The translations under genes were made by a program, and so were the position numbers. Of a DNA stretch of 54,888 nucleotides, positions 24,598-33,698 are shown in pieces. A model generated the notes under the pieces. That model was not told where the DNA came from. It made no database searches and saw only the letters and a program-made list of their open reading frames with translations. Numbering within the stretch: position 1 is the stretch's first letter; the number at the start of each line of letters is the position of its first letter. This DNA is from a virus, in IMG/VR virus record IMGVR_UViG_3300008110_000120, positions 1 to 54,888 of that record. One strand, given 5' to 3'.

Positions 24598-25437
24598 TTA
24601 CCCGATAAAATCGTAGGGAGGTAATTCATATTCTAATGTCATTCTCTGCTTAATATCTTCAAGTTCTCTTTCAGCATCTTCATACATTTGTCTACCGTTT
24701 AATTCAATTCCACCAGGTAATTTAACACCTTGAAATTTAATTAAATTTTGACCCCATTGTTTTTTAATTAATGCAGTTAAATATTTTTTCAAAAAACTAT
24801 CATTATATACCTTTGTGAAGGCATTTGGATCTAGAGCTCTATAACAATCTATAACTATAAATTTTCCTGCTCTTTCGGAAGCCCAATCAATATCAATGTA
24901 TAATCTATTTTGCCTCTTGTTAAATCTAATTTGTTTATCTGTTGTAAGTAAAAAGTCTATATCTTCCAAATAAGATTTGACCATGGCATATTGTAAAAGT
25001 TCAACCGAATTAAAATAATACAAATCATTCAAAAATAATTGATATTTAATACTAAACATTCCACCTGAAATGGAACTAGTATCAAATTTATATATTTTTT
25101 CTATACCAACTACCGAATCTGGTACTTGAATGTAATTTGAAGATTCATAAAAATTAAAGTTTTTTGTAACGCCATTAATCACACTTGATGAAGAAGTTGT
25201 TGTTATTCCAACTCCACCTGGAGAAATTCCTTTACCTCTATCAATATCTTCTTGGGTAATTTGATACTTGAGATACATTCTTTCAACGCCATCATAATGT
25301 CTTTCATAAAAATATTGAAGTGCATCATCAACTAGATCATCTACTTGATCTTCATCTACGTTTATTTCTAATACCGGAGCACCTAAACGCCTTAAACAAT
25401 AGTCTATTAGTTCTTGTCGTGAGGCTGGTTTTGACAT
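24598..25437 (-). CDS. gp13: neck protein gp13
   Basis: A 279-residue protein (T4 309) opening MSKPASRQELIDYCLRRLGA, the typical gp13 start, with VDEDQVDDLVDDALQYFYER and a C-terminal MYEDAERELEDIKQRMTLEY. It binds the portal after DNA packaging and joins head to tail. A TATAAATA box lies 38 bases upstream of the ATG. Confidence 0.96.
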   Translation of the reverse strand: MSKPASRQELIDYCLRRLGAPVLEINVDEDQVDDLVDDALQYFYERHYDGVERMYLKYQITQEDIDRGKGISPGGVGITTTSSSSVINGVTKNFNFYESSNYIQVPDSVVGIEKIYKFDTSSISGGMFSIKYQLFLNDLYYFNSVELLQYAMVKSYLEDIDFLLTTDKQIRFNKRQNRLYIDIDWASERAGKFIVIDCYRALDPNAFTKVYNDSFLKKYLTALIKKQWGQNLIKFQGVKLPGGIELNGRQMYEDAERELEDIKQRMTLEYELPPYDFIG

Positions 25438-25474
25438 TTTTAATTTTGCGAAAATTCACTTTAAATCTTAAAAA

Positions 25475-25482
25475 TATTTATA
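25475..25482 (-). promoter_or_regulatory. T4-type late promoter TATAAATA (gene 13)
   Basis: Exact box in the short gap before gene 13, 38 bases before its ATG and likely to drive 13-14-15-16. Confidence 0.78.
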
Positions 25483-25488
25483 ATTTAA

Positions 25489-25812
25489 TTAATAAGATCC
25501 GCCGTCTAAATCTATATTGCAATTTCTATTCAGATCAGTATCTAAAGCATTGATAAAATCACAAGGTAATCCGGGAGAAATTGGCTCAGTCGCGGCAGCA
25601 ATTAAAACATCATCAGGGTTTACGAATTCATATAACCCCGCTGAAGCATTGAACATTAGGATATATTTATCATTTAAATTTTCAACATCTATATCCCTTA
25701 AATCATTTAATGAATTTGCAATCGAAGATGCTGATACTACCTTTACAACATTTTCGGTGCCTACTCTAGCGCGAATATTTTCGGTATTTACTCTAGCGCG
25801 AATATCGGACAT
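25489..25812 (-). CDS. hypothetical virion-type protein with N-terminal peptide repeats
   Basis: A 107-residue protein starting MSDIRARVNTENIRARVGTE, two tandem copies of the unit IRARVxTEN. A segment LRDIDVENLNDKYILMFNAS follows, typical of phage tail-fibre-associated proteins. The repeat is visible in the DNA as two copies of CTCTAGCGCGAATAT about 27 bases apart, so unit number may vary between phages. It overlaps the 25812-26153 gene by one base. Role unknown; co-transcribed with structural genes. Confidence 0.85.
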   Translation of the reverse strand: MSDIRARVNTENIRARVGTENVVKVVSASSIANSLNDLRDIDVENLNDKYILMFNASAGLYEFVNPDDVLIAAATEPISPGLPCDFINALDTDLNRNCNIDLDGGSY

Positions 25813-26153
25813 TATTTTGTTACTCCCTCTCTTACTAAAACCATCCCTTCTACTGCTCTAGATTTTTTTCCAAAAGAATCTGAAATGACAACATCATAAA
25901 CATATCTTCCTGGTTTTAATGTAGAAGTAATAGCAGTGGTTAAACCAATTCTAATTTGTCCCAGTGCTCCATTTATCACAGTTGAAGCGAAAGAAACATA
26001 ATTTGAACTAGAAGCATGTTTTCTCATTTGAGATGAGACAGTATAGCTAGTTAAGTTTAAAACATCATTAGTTGAAGTATTTTCAAGTGTAAAAACTTGA
26101 TCAAAATCTGTTCCTGCATTAATTACTAAATTACTAACGTATGCAGCGGACAT
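25812..26153 (-). CDS. small virion structural-type protein, 113 residues
   Basis: Starts MSAAYVSNLVINAGTDFDQV. It is an all-beta, immunoglobulin-like pattern: FTLENTSTNDVLNLTSYTVS, QMRKHASSS, GQIRIGLTTAITSTLKPGRY, VYDVVISDSFGKKSRAVEG. Domains like this occur in baseplate upper-protein N termini of many phages. A TATAAATA box lies 26 bases upstream. Likely a tail or neck accessory; no enzyme motif is visible. Confidence 0.87.
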   Translation of the reverse strand: MSAAYVSNLVINAGTDFDQVFTLENTSTNDVLNLTSYTVSSQMRKHASSSNYVSFASTVINGALGQIRIGLTTAITSTLKPGRYVYDVVISDSFGKKSRAVEGMVLVREGVTK

Positions 26154-26178
26154 TATTAGTTACTATTAACACTAAAAA

Positions 26179-26186
26179 TATTTATA
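26179..26186 (-). promoter_or_regulatory. T4-type late promoter TATAAATA
   Basis: Exact box between the 58-residue gene (26188-26364) and the 113-residue structural gene, 26 bases before the latter's ATG. Confidence 0.75.
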
Positions 26187-26187
26187 T

Positions 26188-26364
26188 TTAAAGAGGATTG
26201 ATATTAATCATACACAAAACCTCTTGTTGTCTTAAATATAGTTTTAAATATAATTTGGACATTTTTTTCAATTCATCAATATTTAAACAGTCAATTAATC
26301 TTGATTGACGTTCATATTCAAAAGATTTATCTATTGTTTCTAATATAATTTCATTTAATTCCAT
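26188..26364 (-). CDS. 58-residue helical protein
   Basis: ATG 26364 to TAA 26188. The protein reads MELNEIILETIDKSFEYERQ, then SRLIDCLNIDELKKMSKLYL, and ends MININPL. It is predicted almost wholly helical and has LIDCLNIDELKKMSKLY, a pattern I associate with conserved cyanophage small proteins. It overlaps the preceding 71-residue gene by 14 bases, so they are probably translated together. Function unknown. Confidence 0.75.
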   Translation of the reverse strand: MELNEIILETIDKSFEYERQSRLIDCLNIDELKKMSKLYLKLYLRQQEVLCMININPL

Positions 26365-26566
26365 TTAAAACATCCCTCAATAAAGATTTAATTTCTTCAA
26401 TATCATTTTTAATTTGTTCAATTTCATCATTTTTTCTTTTTTTATCATTTCTCATTTTAACATACTGAGAATATTCAAATGTATCACAATTAACTATTGC
26501 TCCTGAATTTTTATCTCTATAAAGATTTTTATGTCCATCAACTGGAATTAGCTCTTTTTTGTCCAT
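26351..26566 (-). CDS. 71-residue protein with C-terminal coiled coil
   Basis: The start is set at ATG 26566, one base after the giant gene's stop; the in-frame extension to 26581 lies inside that gene. It begins MDKKELIPVDGHKNLYRDKN, a small N-terminal beta motif (GAIVNCDTFEYSQYV). The C terminus DEIEQIKNDIEEIKSLLRDV has heptad spacing of a coiled coil. Possibly a chaperone or attachment partner of the large fibre-like protein just upstream; this is inferred from position only. Confidence 0.85.
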   Translation of the reverse strand: MDKKELIPVDGHKNLYRDKNSGAIVNCDTFEYSQYVKMRNDKKRKNDEIEQIKNDIEEIKSLLRDVLNGIK

Positions 26567-26567
26567 T

Positions 26568-29500
26568 TTATGCAAGTGCAATGGCTCTCAACTCTTTAAA
26601 TTTGGGTATTTTGCATTCATTTGTACTTATCATTACAATTTTAATAGCAAAAGCATTAAATTGATCTAAATTGTCTACTTTATACTGATACTCTCTAAAT
26701 TCACCATTTCTACTTTCAACTACTTTAGAATCTGGAAGACCACTATTTTTGGTGTCATCAATAATCAAATCTCCAAGACCATCACCATCAGTATCTCTCA
26801 AATTATCATATCCTGGGAATAATTCAAAAGATGGATCCACATCATCAGTTCCGGATTTATAAATTTGATATAAAACTCTGAAATCACATTCTGATGGTCT
26901 TTCAGAAACAAAAGAAACTTGTAAAGAAGTTGCTGGTTGTGCCAAACTTACTTTTTTGGAAATATAAATTGAGGTATGGGGATCTCCACTCACTAGATTA
27001 ACTCTACCGTCAGATGGATAATTTGAAATAGGATTATTAATTCTATTTCTATTGTAAATTACAAATCCATTTTGAGTATCAACTACAGGAGAAAGATTTT
27101 CATCAGTAGATTTCAAAGTTAATTTCATAGTAAAAGATTTACTTTGTGGTAAAGATGATAATTTATCAGATTCATTGGACCTAGATGCCACCATTCTTGG
27201 AGTTGAGAAATAATTAATCTTATTCAATTCAACATCTTCATATCCCATATCCAAGAAGGACTCTTCATTTCCACCAGCACTGGTAGATGTTACAGTTCTT
27301 ACTTGTGCAGTAAGAGATGTATTTTGACCAGGTGTTATTGAAGAAAATTGAGGAACTATAGCACTATATTGTATGTTTTGGGTGACAGAAACCTTACTTC
27401 CACCTAAAGAAGTTTCATTAGAAAAACTTAATTGTGCATTTCCCGCAGATCTTGGAGATCTATCAATTTCTACATGGTAAGTATCAAAATCTCTTAAAGA
27501 TTTCAAATAACTATTATTAGACATAGTTATATCAATGTCGTTAATTCTGTTAAGAGAAATACCATTAATCTCATACTTATAGACAGGAGTACCTATTGGA
27601 TGTATCTGAATTTGGGAATCTTGTATTCCTCTTTCCTTAATACTCAAAGAACCTGTAGAAATTGCATCATATTCTATAACCTCATTTCCAATTAATACAT
27701 AACCTCTAGAAGTTGATATTCCTTCAAAAATTCCAAATGTACTACTACTGATCACTGATATTGATGTATCTGTAAGTGAAAGATCTGCAGACAAGTAAGT
27801 TGGAACAGTATCTGGGAATATTCCAGATATTCTTAAAACATTAGTATCAGAATGCATACCATGATTAAACTGATTGATTTCAATAACATTTCCGGAATAT
27901 AAATCACTTATCAACGTTGATGAAGTTGTATAGGTATTTGCCATACCCACCCACGACGATCCATTATAATAATTAAGTGATGTAGTTGTATTGGGATAAA
28001 AATCTTCTCCCTGAACATTAGTTAGATAGAGAGTATCAATGCCATTGATCGCACTAACAGTTAAAGTTCCCTTCGATCCTCTGAATACATTTGAAGTTGT
28101 TATTCCTAACTGATCACCAACTACATACCCATTTCCATTTTCAGTAGATATTGTGGCGGAAGTGACTACACTAGAACTAACTACTATGTTTGCTGTAGCT
28201 CCAGTTCCTTCTCCAGTAATTGAATATAGGGGAACATTACTGTATGATCCATCAGAATATCCAATGCCAGGATTGGTTATAGTAAGAGATGAAATTTCAG
28301 ATCCAATATTTTCAATATATCCATATGGAATAGATCCGCCAGCGCCAACTTGCTTTCCAATTGTCAGTATACCGCCAAGACCAGTTGAAGTTGTAACTCC
28401 AACTCTTAATTTTCTTGGATATGTGATAATTGCATTATCAACTAATTTTGGAATGTTACTATCCGATGTAGTTAAGTCTGGATTGTAATATACAAGTTCT
28501 CCGGAAGATGATGTGAATTTCGCCTTATATAAAGTAAATTTCAGATCTTCATATTGACTTGCAGTCCATATTGTACCGTTTTGAGATTTAAATAAACTTC
28601 CCCCAATATATTGCGAAGTAACTAAAACAGCTTCAGCATCTGGAAGATTTTGCGTTTCAATTGTAGTCTCACCAGTTCTGGAAATCCAAACCTCATTATT
28701 ATCTGAAGTTGGAGATAATAAAACTACGGCGTATTCAGTATCTGGTTGTAAATAAACTGGCGACGAGAATTTAACATTTGTAGCAAGAGAAGCATCTTTT
28801 GATGTATTAATTTGATTTGGGAATATAACGGTTGATGCATAGTCTTGAACAACTTGACTAGTTGGAGTACCCAATTCAACCGTTCTAATTTCCACATATA
28901 CTGGTTCAATAGGATCCTTATTTGAAAAATAGAGGTCAACTGAAGTTAAGAATGCTCCAGTTTCATCAACAGTAAATGATTGTGCTAAGGGATCCTTCCC
29001 TCCTCTCTTACCGCCGTTATTGGGCACAGGCTCGGGCGCAGGCGGCGGCGGTGGGGGTGGTGGGGGTGGAGGTGGATTTCTAACTTGAACTATGGTTGTA
29101 ACCGTTGTAGCAATGACTCCTGATGTTGAATAAATTCCAGAAGCTTCACTAGATAAAAGAGTGCTGCCTGGTATTTGCTCTTGATTAGAAGAATTTGCAT
29201 TTAATTTAAAAGTACTTTCTCCGGTGGGAACTTTTAGAATTGGATTTCCGATATTAGGATCTCTAATCCAAAAACATCCTATAAGTTGTCCAACAGAGTC
29301 TGTAATTAACCTAATATTTGTGATTCTAGCTACAGCACCACTATTTCTGCCATATAATTTCTGATCAGTAGTTATATACCCATAATATCTACCCAATGAC
29401 TCATCGGATAATGCCCTAGTATCCAGATTTAAAACTGTAGATGTTCCAGAATAGGCTGTTGGTAGAGTCTGTGCTATATTATATGGATTTAGATCGTAAG

Positions 29501-32500
29501 TATACTCTGGATTATTATATGCTCCATACTTGTGGTTGGGTTGAGCAACTCTACACTTAAAGTCTCCAGATTCATTAATAACATCTTCTCCAACTTCGAA
29601 GAATCCCGAAATCATTTCTATTTCAACTAATTTGGGAATAATATCAATCGCAGAAGAATCATTTAAAAATGGATAATGTTGGGTTACTGCTCTTAAAGCA
29701 CCAACCATAAATTCAACGTTTCTTGCCCTTGTATAAGGATCATTGGTATTGGTAGTAACTACAGTCCCAACATAATCATAACTTGCACCATCATTTCCGG
29801 TAGTAGTAGTCTCATATTGTGTTATTGGAATATTTCTTATCCATGAGTCCGATTGTGGATTTAATCCAATTGAACCAACATAAGAAATAACATTGAATGG
29901 ATTTATATTTTCAACTCTAGATGCAAATGGTTGCTTAATCCATTCAACTTCCTCATAGTTTAACGTGATTAGATCTCCAGTCTTTCTAATATTTGAATCT
30001 AACAAAGTTAAATTTGAAGAATAATCTGCAGATTCTGGATTAATATCTGGGCTAAGTGCAAGTATTGGTTTTAAAGACCAATTGTATTGAATTGGTTGTA
30101 ATACTTGCTCATCTGGATCAACAGAGCATTGCGTATCAGCATTCTCTAAATCAAGTAAAGATACTCCTTGGAAATCATCTACAAAAAATCCTGACTTAAA
30201 TCTACTTAAACCATCACTGTCTTGAATTTGCAATGCTTTTGTATCTACTTCAAGTAAAGTTAAAGATGTTAAAGACTCTAAATTAGAAACTCTATCCTCT
30301 ATCTTCCCAATATCTCTCATGGTATATCTTCTATTATCAATTATTGATATTGGAGTATTTTCAATTTCACTATCATACAAGTATGCTGGGAAATTGATAA
30401 TTGCAATATCCATCACCTCTTCATTGTTCAAAGGTTCCTTAGGATTTAATGAAGAAACACCTTTGATTAATGATAATTGACCCTGCTTATTTAATACCAA
30501 TTTATCAGTTCTTGGTAAGTAATAACTATAACTAATTCTAGAAGATTCTCCTGGAGATACTACTAAATTTGGGGTTGATAAAAATTGTCTACCATCATAG
30601 TAGAATGGTGATAAACTAGTATTGGTAAATTTTATAAGTCTTGGTCTAAAATCAAGTACGTCAGTAGCTCTAACTTTATTTCCTGTTGTATCGTAAGTAT
30701 AATCTAAAAGTGGAACATCATTATTATACCTTTCAAGTGGATATGAATTTACCGTATAAAGATCTCCAGTATCATTTGCTGGAAGATCATACCAATCGAA
30801 AATAATCAATAATTTTCGTGAAGGTGCGGTTGTATTATCAGTTCTTACAATTCTCGAATAATCATAAAATTGTGTTCTTTGCCCCTTATCTAAGAAGTAA
30901 GAAGAAGTTATATTTAAATAATTTCCATTTGTAATGGAAATAATATTTGTTGTTATTTTAGATTCGGAAAAAACAACTGTTTCTCCAGTAACAAACGTAT
31001 TGGAATTTAAATATACAAACTCAATTTCATTGGAAGTTCTGTTAACAACTTGTGCAACAGCACCAGATGTTTGACCAATTATCTGTTCTCCAACATAACT
31101 ATTCGTATTTAATGATAATCCGGAAACAAAAGTTAATTTGTCCAGAACTGGCGTGGAAGAATCTAGAGATTCATACACAGCAATTATTTTCACAGCATCG
31201 GGCACGTTGAGAGATATTTCTTTGTCTTCGATTCTCCAACCATAGTATTTGTTATATACCAACCCACTTGTCGATGTTGAAACTCCAGAATTAGTTTTAT
31301 CAACAATTAATTTTTCACTTCTAGTATAAATTTTCGTCTTGCTTCTGACGAAGCTTTTATTTACAGATACATTAACAGTAACATTACTTTGACTTGGGGT
31401 TAAACCACTAAATGTAACTAGTGTACCATCTTGATTTACGTTAACTTGATCTGATGTAAGACTTTCAACAGTACCACTTGAATAGATGACTGAATATTTT
31501 TCTTGATCAAATGGAGCAAAATAAGCACTTGTAATTCCACTCAAACTCGAATTTGAAATGGAAAGTGCTCCAGATCCATCAGTTGATTTTTGCCTAATTT
31601 GTAATGAGCATGACAGTGAAGAGTTTGAAAGATCTACATTTGATATATTTGGATATGCTAAAGGAGAATATAAAGATGCCTTTTCTTGATTTTTTAATTG
31701 TGGTTTTAATATTTTGAATTGAGTTGTTATAGTCGATCCTGGGAGAGTTGAGGCACAAATTCCAGAAACAGTCGGAACGTCATTTGTAACCACCATGGAT
31801 AAACCATCGGAAGCAACTGAGACAACTCTATTAAAAATTAAATCCGAAGATCCCGTATTTTGATATGAAATAATAGCATCACTTCTAATTCCAACAAAAG
31901 ATCTTCCCGAACATGTTACGGTTCCACCACTAGTAATTGAAATTTGATCAGATGAGCTAAATCCTTTCACAATTTCTTCATATAATACAGTATCAGCAAC
32001 AAAGTCGATTGGTATTTGACCGCCGCTTATTGATGTAACATCTTGCCAAACTGATTTAACATCTTCAGATGTGTATTTTTTAATACTCTGTATTGATCTA
32101 CTAATTTCAGTAGTTCCATTAATTCTTATTTGCTCACCGTCAATAAATGATCCGGAAATTTGAGACAGTATGATTGATGTACTATTAGCAGCATCTTGAG
32201 TAGTGTAACCAGATGCTCCGCTACTTACACCTTCAATAAATGAAGATTCTGGGCATTCTGCAGTACTTAATGCCTGATTAACTGTAAGAGTCGTAAATAA
32301 TTGAACATCGAATAAGTATAAGTCCCACTCACTAGTAGCGTTAGTATAAGCTGCATCCGTTAATCCATAAGAATAAACTCTTGCAACTCCTATTTGAGTT
32401 CCTGTGCCAGCACTAGTTGAGTTTCTTCTTCTATTGTACAGATTTATAATATTTGTACTTAAACTAACATCAACTACAGGTGTTCCATAAACACGATTTA

Positions 32501-33695
32501 CTCTCAATAAATTTCCCATTTCAAATGGAACAAATGCTGTTGGTTCCGTAAATGTATCTCTGGGTTTTTCAACATCTAATATTGTATTACCTGGCAATGT
32601 AACATCATATCCATAAACATATGCTATACCAGGACTAACATTAATACATGCTAAATTATCTGAAGGGGTACTTCCTTGACTGGTTTTTTGTGATGATAAA
32701 TAAATTCCATTATTTGAAATTCTATCACTTAATGAATTTTGAACATTAATCTTAAATTTACTTAAGGTATAATTTCCAGATTCTTCGTAGGTTCTTTTTG
32801 CAAAATAATCTTTAATAATTGAATACTGAGTTTCATTCTGAAGTTTCTTTACCTCACCTGCTTCAACTCTCAATAATTCAATAAAGTTTTTATCATCAAA
32901 ATCATCGATTGGCTTTTTGGATAATAATGCTGAAATTTTTAATCTGTCTGCTCCCGGAGCAGAATAATTTGAAAATCCAGTTGCATTATCCGATAAACTT
33001 TGATCTTCGTTAGAATTAACTACATCTTCAAAAATAGTCAGTCCAACTCTATATGAAGTTTGGTTTGAATATGGACTTAGAATAATTTTAGAGGTTGGAA
33101 CTCTTACAAAAACACCTCTAATGTAGAAAATTCCTTCAGTCATACTGACAATGGATCCTACACCAGATCCATCAAAATCAACAACTGTTGCAACAGTGTT
33201 ATTTTCGTTTATTGTAGTGTTTCCATACACTATAGACTCAGAAATTTTTAAACTTTCCCCATTTTGAAATATTTCACTTTCAAAAGATTCTCCTGAGGAA
33301 GTGTATTTGACGTATAAAGTTATATCATTAACATCTTCATCTGGTGGAATACTATAATTTTGAATAGTTGCAACAACTCCTGATATTTCACCAGTTATTT
33401 TCTTTCCAACTAATTCGGAAATATACACCAAAACATCTATTCCCAAATGCTCTGGATTTATCTTTATAGAATAATAAAGAGGATCATATACAATTGATCC
33501 TGGAATAACTACAGATCCATCTTTAAAAAAATGATTACCTATCGATTCTACTTGATTTTGTAGAATTGACTGTAAAGTTGTTAGTTCTCTCGCCTGAACT
33601 GGAAATCCAGGTTTAAATAAAACTCTGTAAAAATTTTTGTTTGCGTCAAAATCATCAAAATATGGACTTACATTTAAATTAGTTTTCTGAGGCAT
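26568..33695 (-). CDS. giant DUF4815-type virion protein, 2375 residues
   Basis: The N terminus (NVSPYFDDFDANKNFYRVLF, PGFPVQARELTTLQSILQNQ) matches my knowledge of DUF4815, a tail or baseplate protein family. A long beta-rich body follows. Residues 1541-1552 are twelve consecutive prolines leading into a basic Gly/Lys patch and a second domain (DPLAQSFTVDETGAFLTSVD, FYSNK-like jelly roll). Two GxGY repeats lie near 28.1-28.3 kb. DTDGDGLGD at 2301-2309 looks like a calcium-binding loop. It sits between genes 8 and 13, where T4 has 9-12 and wac. Probably a baseplate-to-fibre protein that replaces some of these. Confidence 0.95.
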   Translation of the reverse strand: MPQKTNLNVSPYFDDFDANKNFYRVLFKPGFPVQARELTTLQSILQNQVESIGNHFFKDGSVVIPGSIVYDPLYYSIKINPEHLGIDVLVYISELVGKKITGEISGVVATIQNYSIPPDEDVNDITLYVKYTSSGESFESEIFQNGESLKISESIVYGNTTINENNTVATVVDFDGSGVGSIVSMTEGIFYIRGVFVRVPTSKIILSPYSNQTSYRVGLTIFEDVVNSNEDQSLSDNATGFSNYSAPGADRLKISALLSKKPIDDFDDKNFIELLRVEAGEVKKLQNETQYSIIKDYFAKRTYEESGNYTLSKFKINVQNSLSDRISNNGIYLSSQKTSQGSTPSDNLACINVSPGIAYVYGYDVTLPGNTILDVEKPRDTFTEPTAFVPFEMGNLLRVNRVYGTPVVDVSLSTNIINLYNRRRNSTSAGTGTQIGVARVYSYGLTDAAYTNATSEWDLYLFDVQLFTTLTVNQALSTAECPESSFIEGVSSGASGYTTQDAANSTSIILSQISGSFIDGEQIRINGTTEISRSIQSIKKYTSEDVKSVWQDVTSISGGQIPIDFVADTVLYEEIVKGFSSSDQISITSGGTVTCSGRSFVGIRSDAIISYQNTGSSDLIFNRVVSVASDGLSMVVTNDVPTVSGICASTLPGSTITTQFKILKPQLKNQEKASLYSPLAYPNISNVDLSNSSLSCSLQIRQKSTDGSGALSISNSSLSGITSAYFAPFDQEKYSVIYSSGTVESLTSDQVNVNQDGTLVTFSGLTPSQSNVTVNVSVNKSFVRSKTKIYTRSEKLIVDKTNSGVSTSTSGLVYNKYYGWRIEDKEISLNVPDAVKIIAVYESLDSSTPVLDKLTFVSGLSLNTNSYVGEQIIGQTSGAVAQVVNRTSNEIEFVYLNSNTFVTGETVVFSESKITTNIISITNGNYLNITSSYFLDKGQRTQFYDYSRIVRTDNTTAPSRKLLIIFDWYDLPANDTGDLYTVNSYPLERYNNDVPLLDYTYDTTGNKVRATDVLDFRPRLIKFTNTSLSPFYYDGRQFLSTPNLVVSPGESSRISYSYYLPRTDKLVLNKQGQLSLIKGVSSLNPKEPLNNEEVMDIAIINFPAYLYDSEIENTPISIIDNRRYTMRDIGKIEDRVSNLESLTSLTLLEVDTKALQIQDSDGLSRFKSGFFVDDFQGVSLLDLENADTQCSVDPDEQVLQPIQYNWSLKPILALSPDINPESADYSSNLTLLDSNIRKTGDLITLNYEEVEWIKQPFASRVENINPFNVISYVGSIGLNPQSDSWIRNIPITQYETTTTGNDGASYDYVGTVVTTNTNDPYTRARNVEFMVGALRAVTQHYPFLNDSSAIDIIPKLVEIEMISGFFEVGEDVINESGDFKCRVAQPNHKYGAYNNPEYTYDLNPYNIAQTLPTAYSGTSTVLNLDTRALSDESLGRYYGYITTDQKLYGRNSGAVARITNIRLITDSVGQLIGCFWIRDPNIGNPILKVPTGESTFKLNANSSNQEQIPGSTLLSSEASGIYSTSGVIATTVTTIVQVRNPPPPPPPPPPPPAPEPVPNNGGKRGGKDPLAQSFTVDETGAFLTSVDLYFSNKDPIEPVYVEIRTVELGTPTSQVVQDYASTVIFPNQINTSKDASLATNVKFSSPVYLQPDTEYAVVLLSPTSDNNEVWISRTGETTIETQNLPDAEAVLVTSQYIGGSLFKSQNGTIWTASQYEDLKFTLYKAKFTSSSGELVYYNPDLTTSDSNIPKLVDNAIITYPRKLRVGVTTSTGLGGILTIGKQVGAGGSIPYGYIENIGSEISSLTITNPGIGYSDGSYSNVPLYSITGEGTGATANIVVSSSVVTSATISTENGNGYVVGDQLGITTSNVFRGSKGTLTVSAINGIDTLYLTNVQGEDFYPNTTTSLNYYNGSSWVGMANTYTTSSTLISDLYSGNVIEINQFNHGMHSDTNVLRISGIFPDTVPTYLSADLSLTDTSISVISSSTFGIFEGISTSRGYVLIGNEVIEYDAISTGSLSIKERGIQDSQIQIHPIGTPVYKYEINGISLNRINDIDITMSNNSYLKSLRDFDTYHVEIDRSPRSAGNAQLSFSNETSLGGSKVSVTQNIQYSAIVPQFSSITPGQNTSLTAQVRTVTSTSAGGNEESFLDMGYEDVELNKINYFSTPRMVASRSNESDKLSSLPQSKSFTMKLTLKSTDENLSPVVDTQNGFVIYNRNRINNPISNYPSDGRVNLVSGDPHTSIYISKKVSLAQPATSLQVSFVSERPSECDFRVLYQIYKSGTDDVDPSFELFPGYDNLRDTDGDGLGDLIIDDTKNSGLPDSKVVESRNGEFREYQYKVDNLDQFNAFAIKIVMISTNECKIPKFKELRAIALA

Positions 33696-33698
33696 TTT

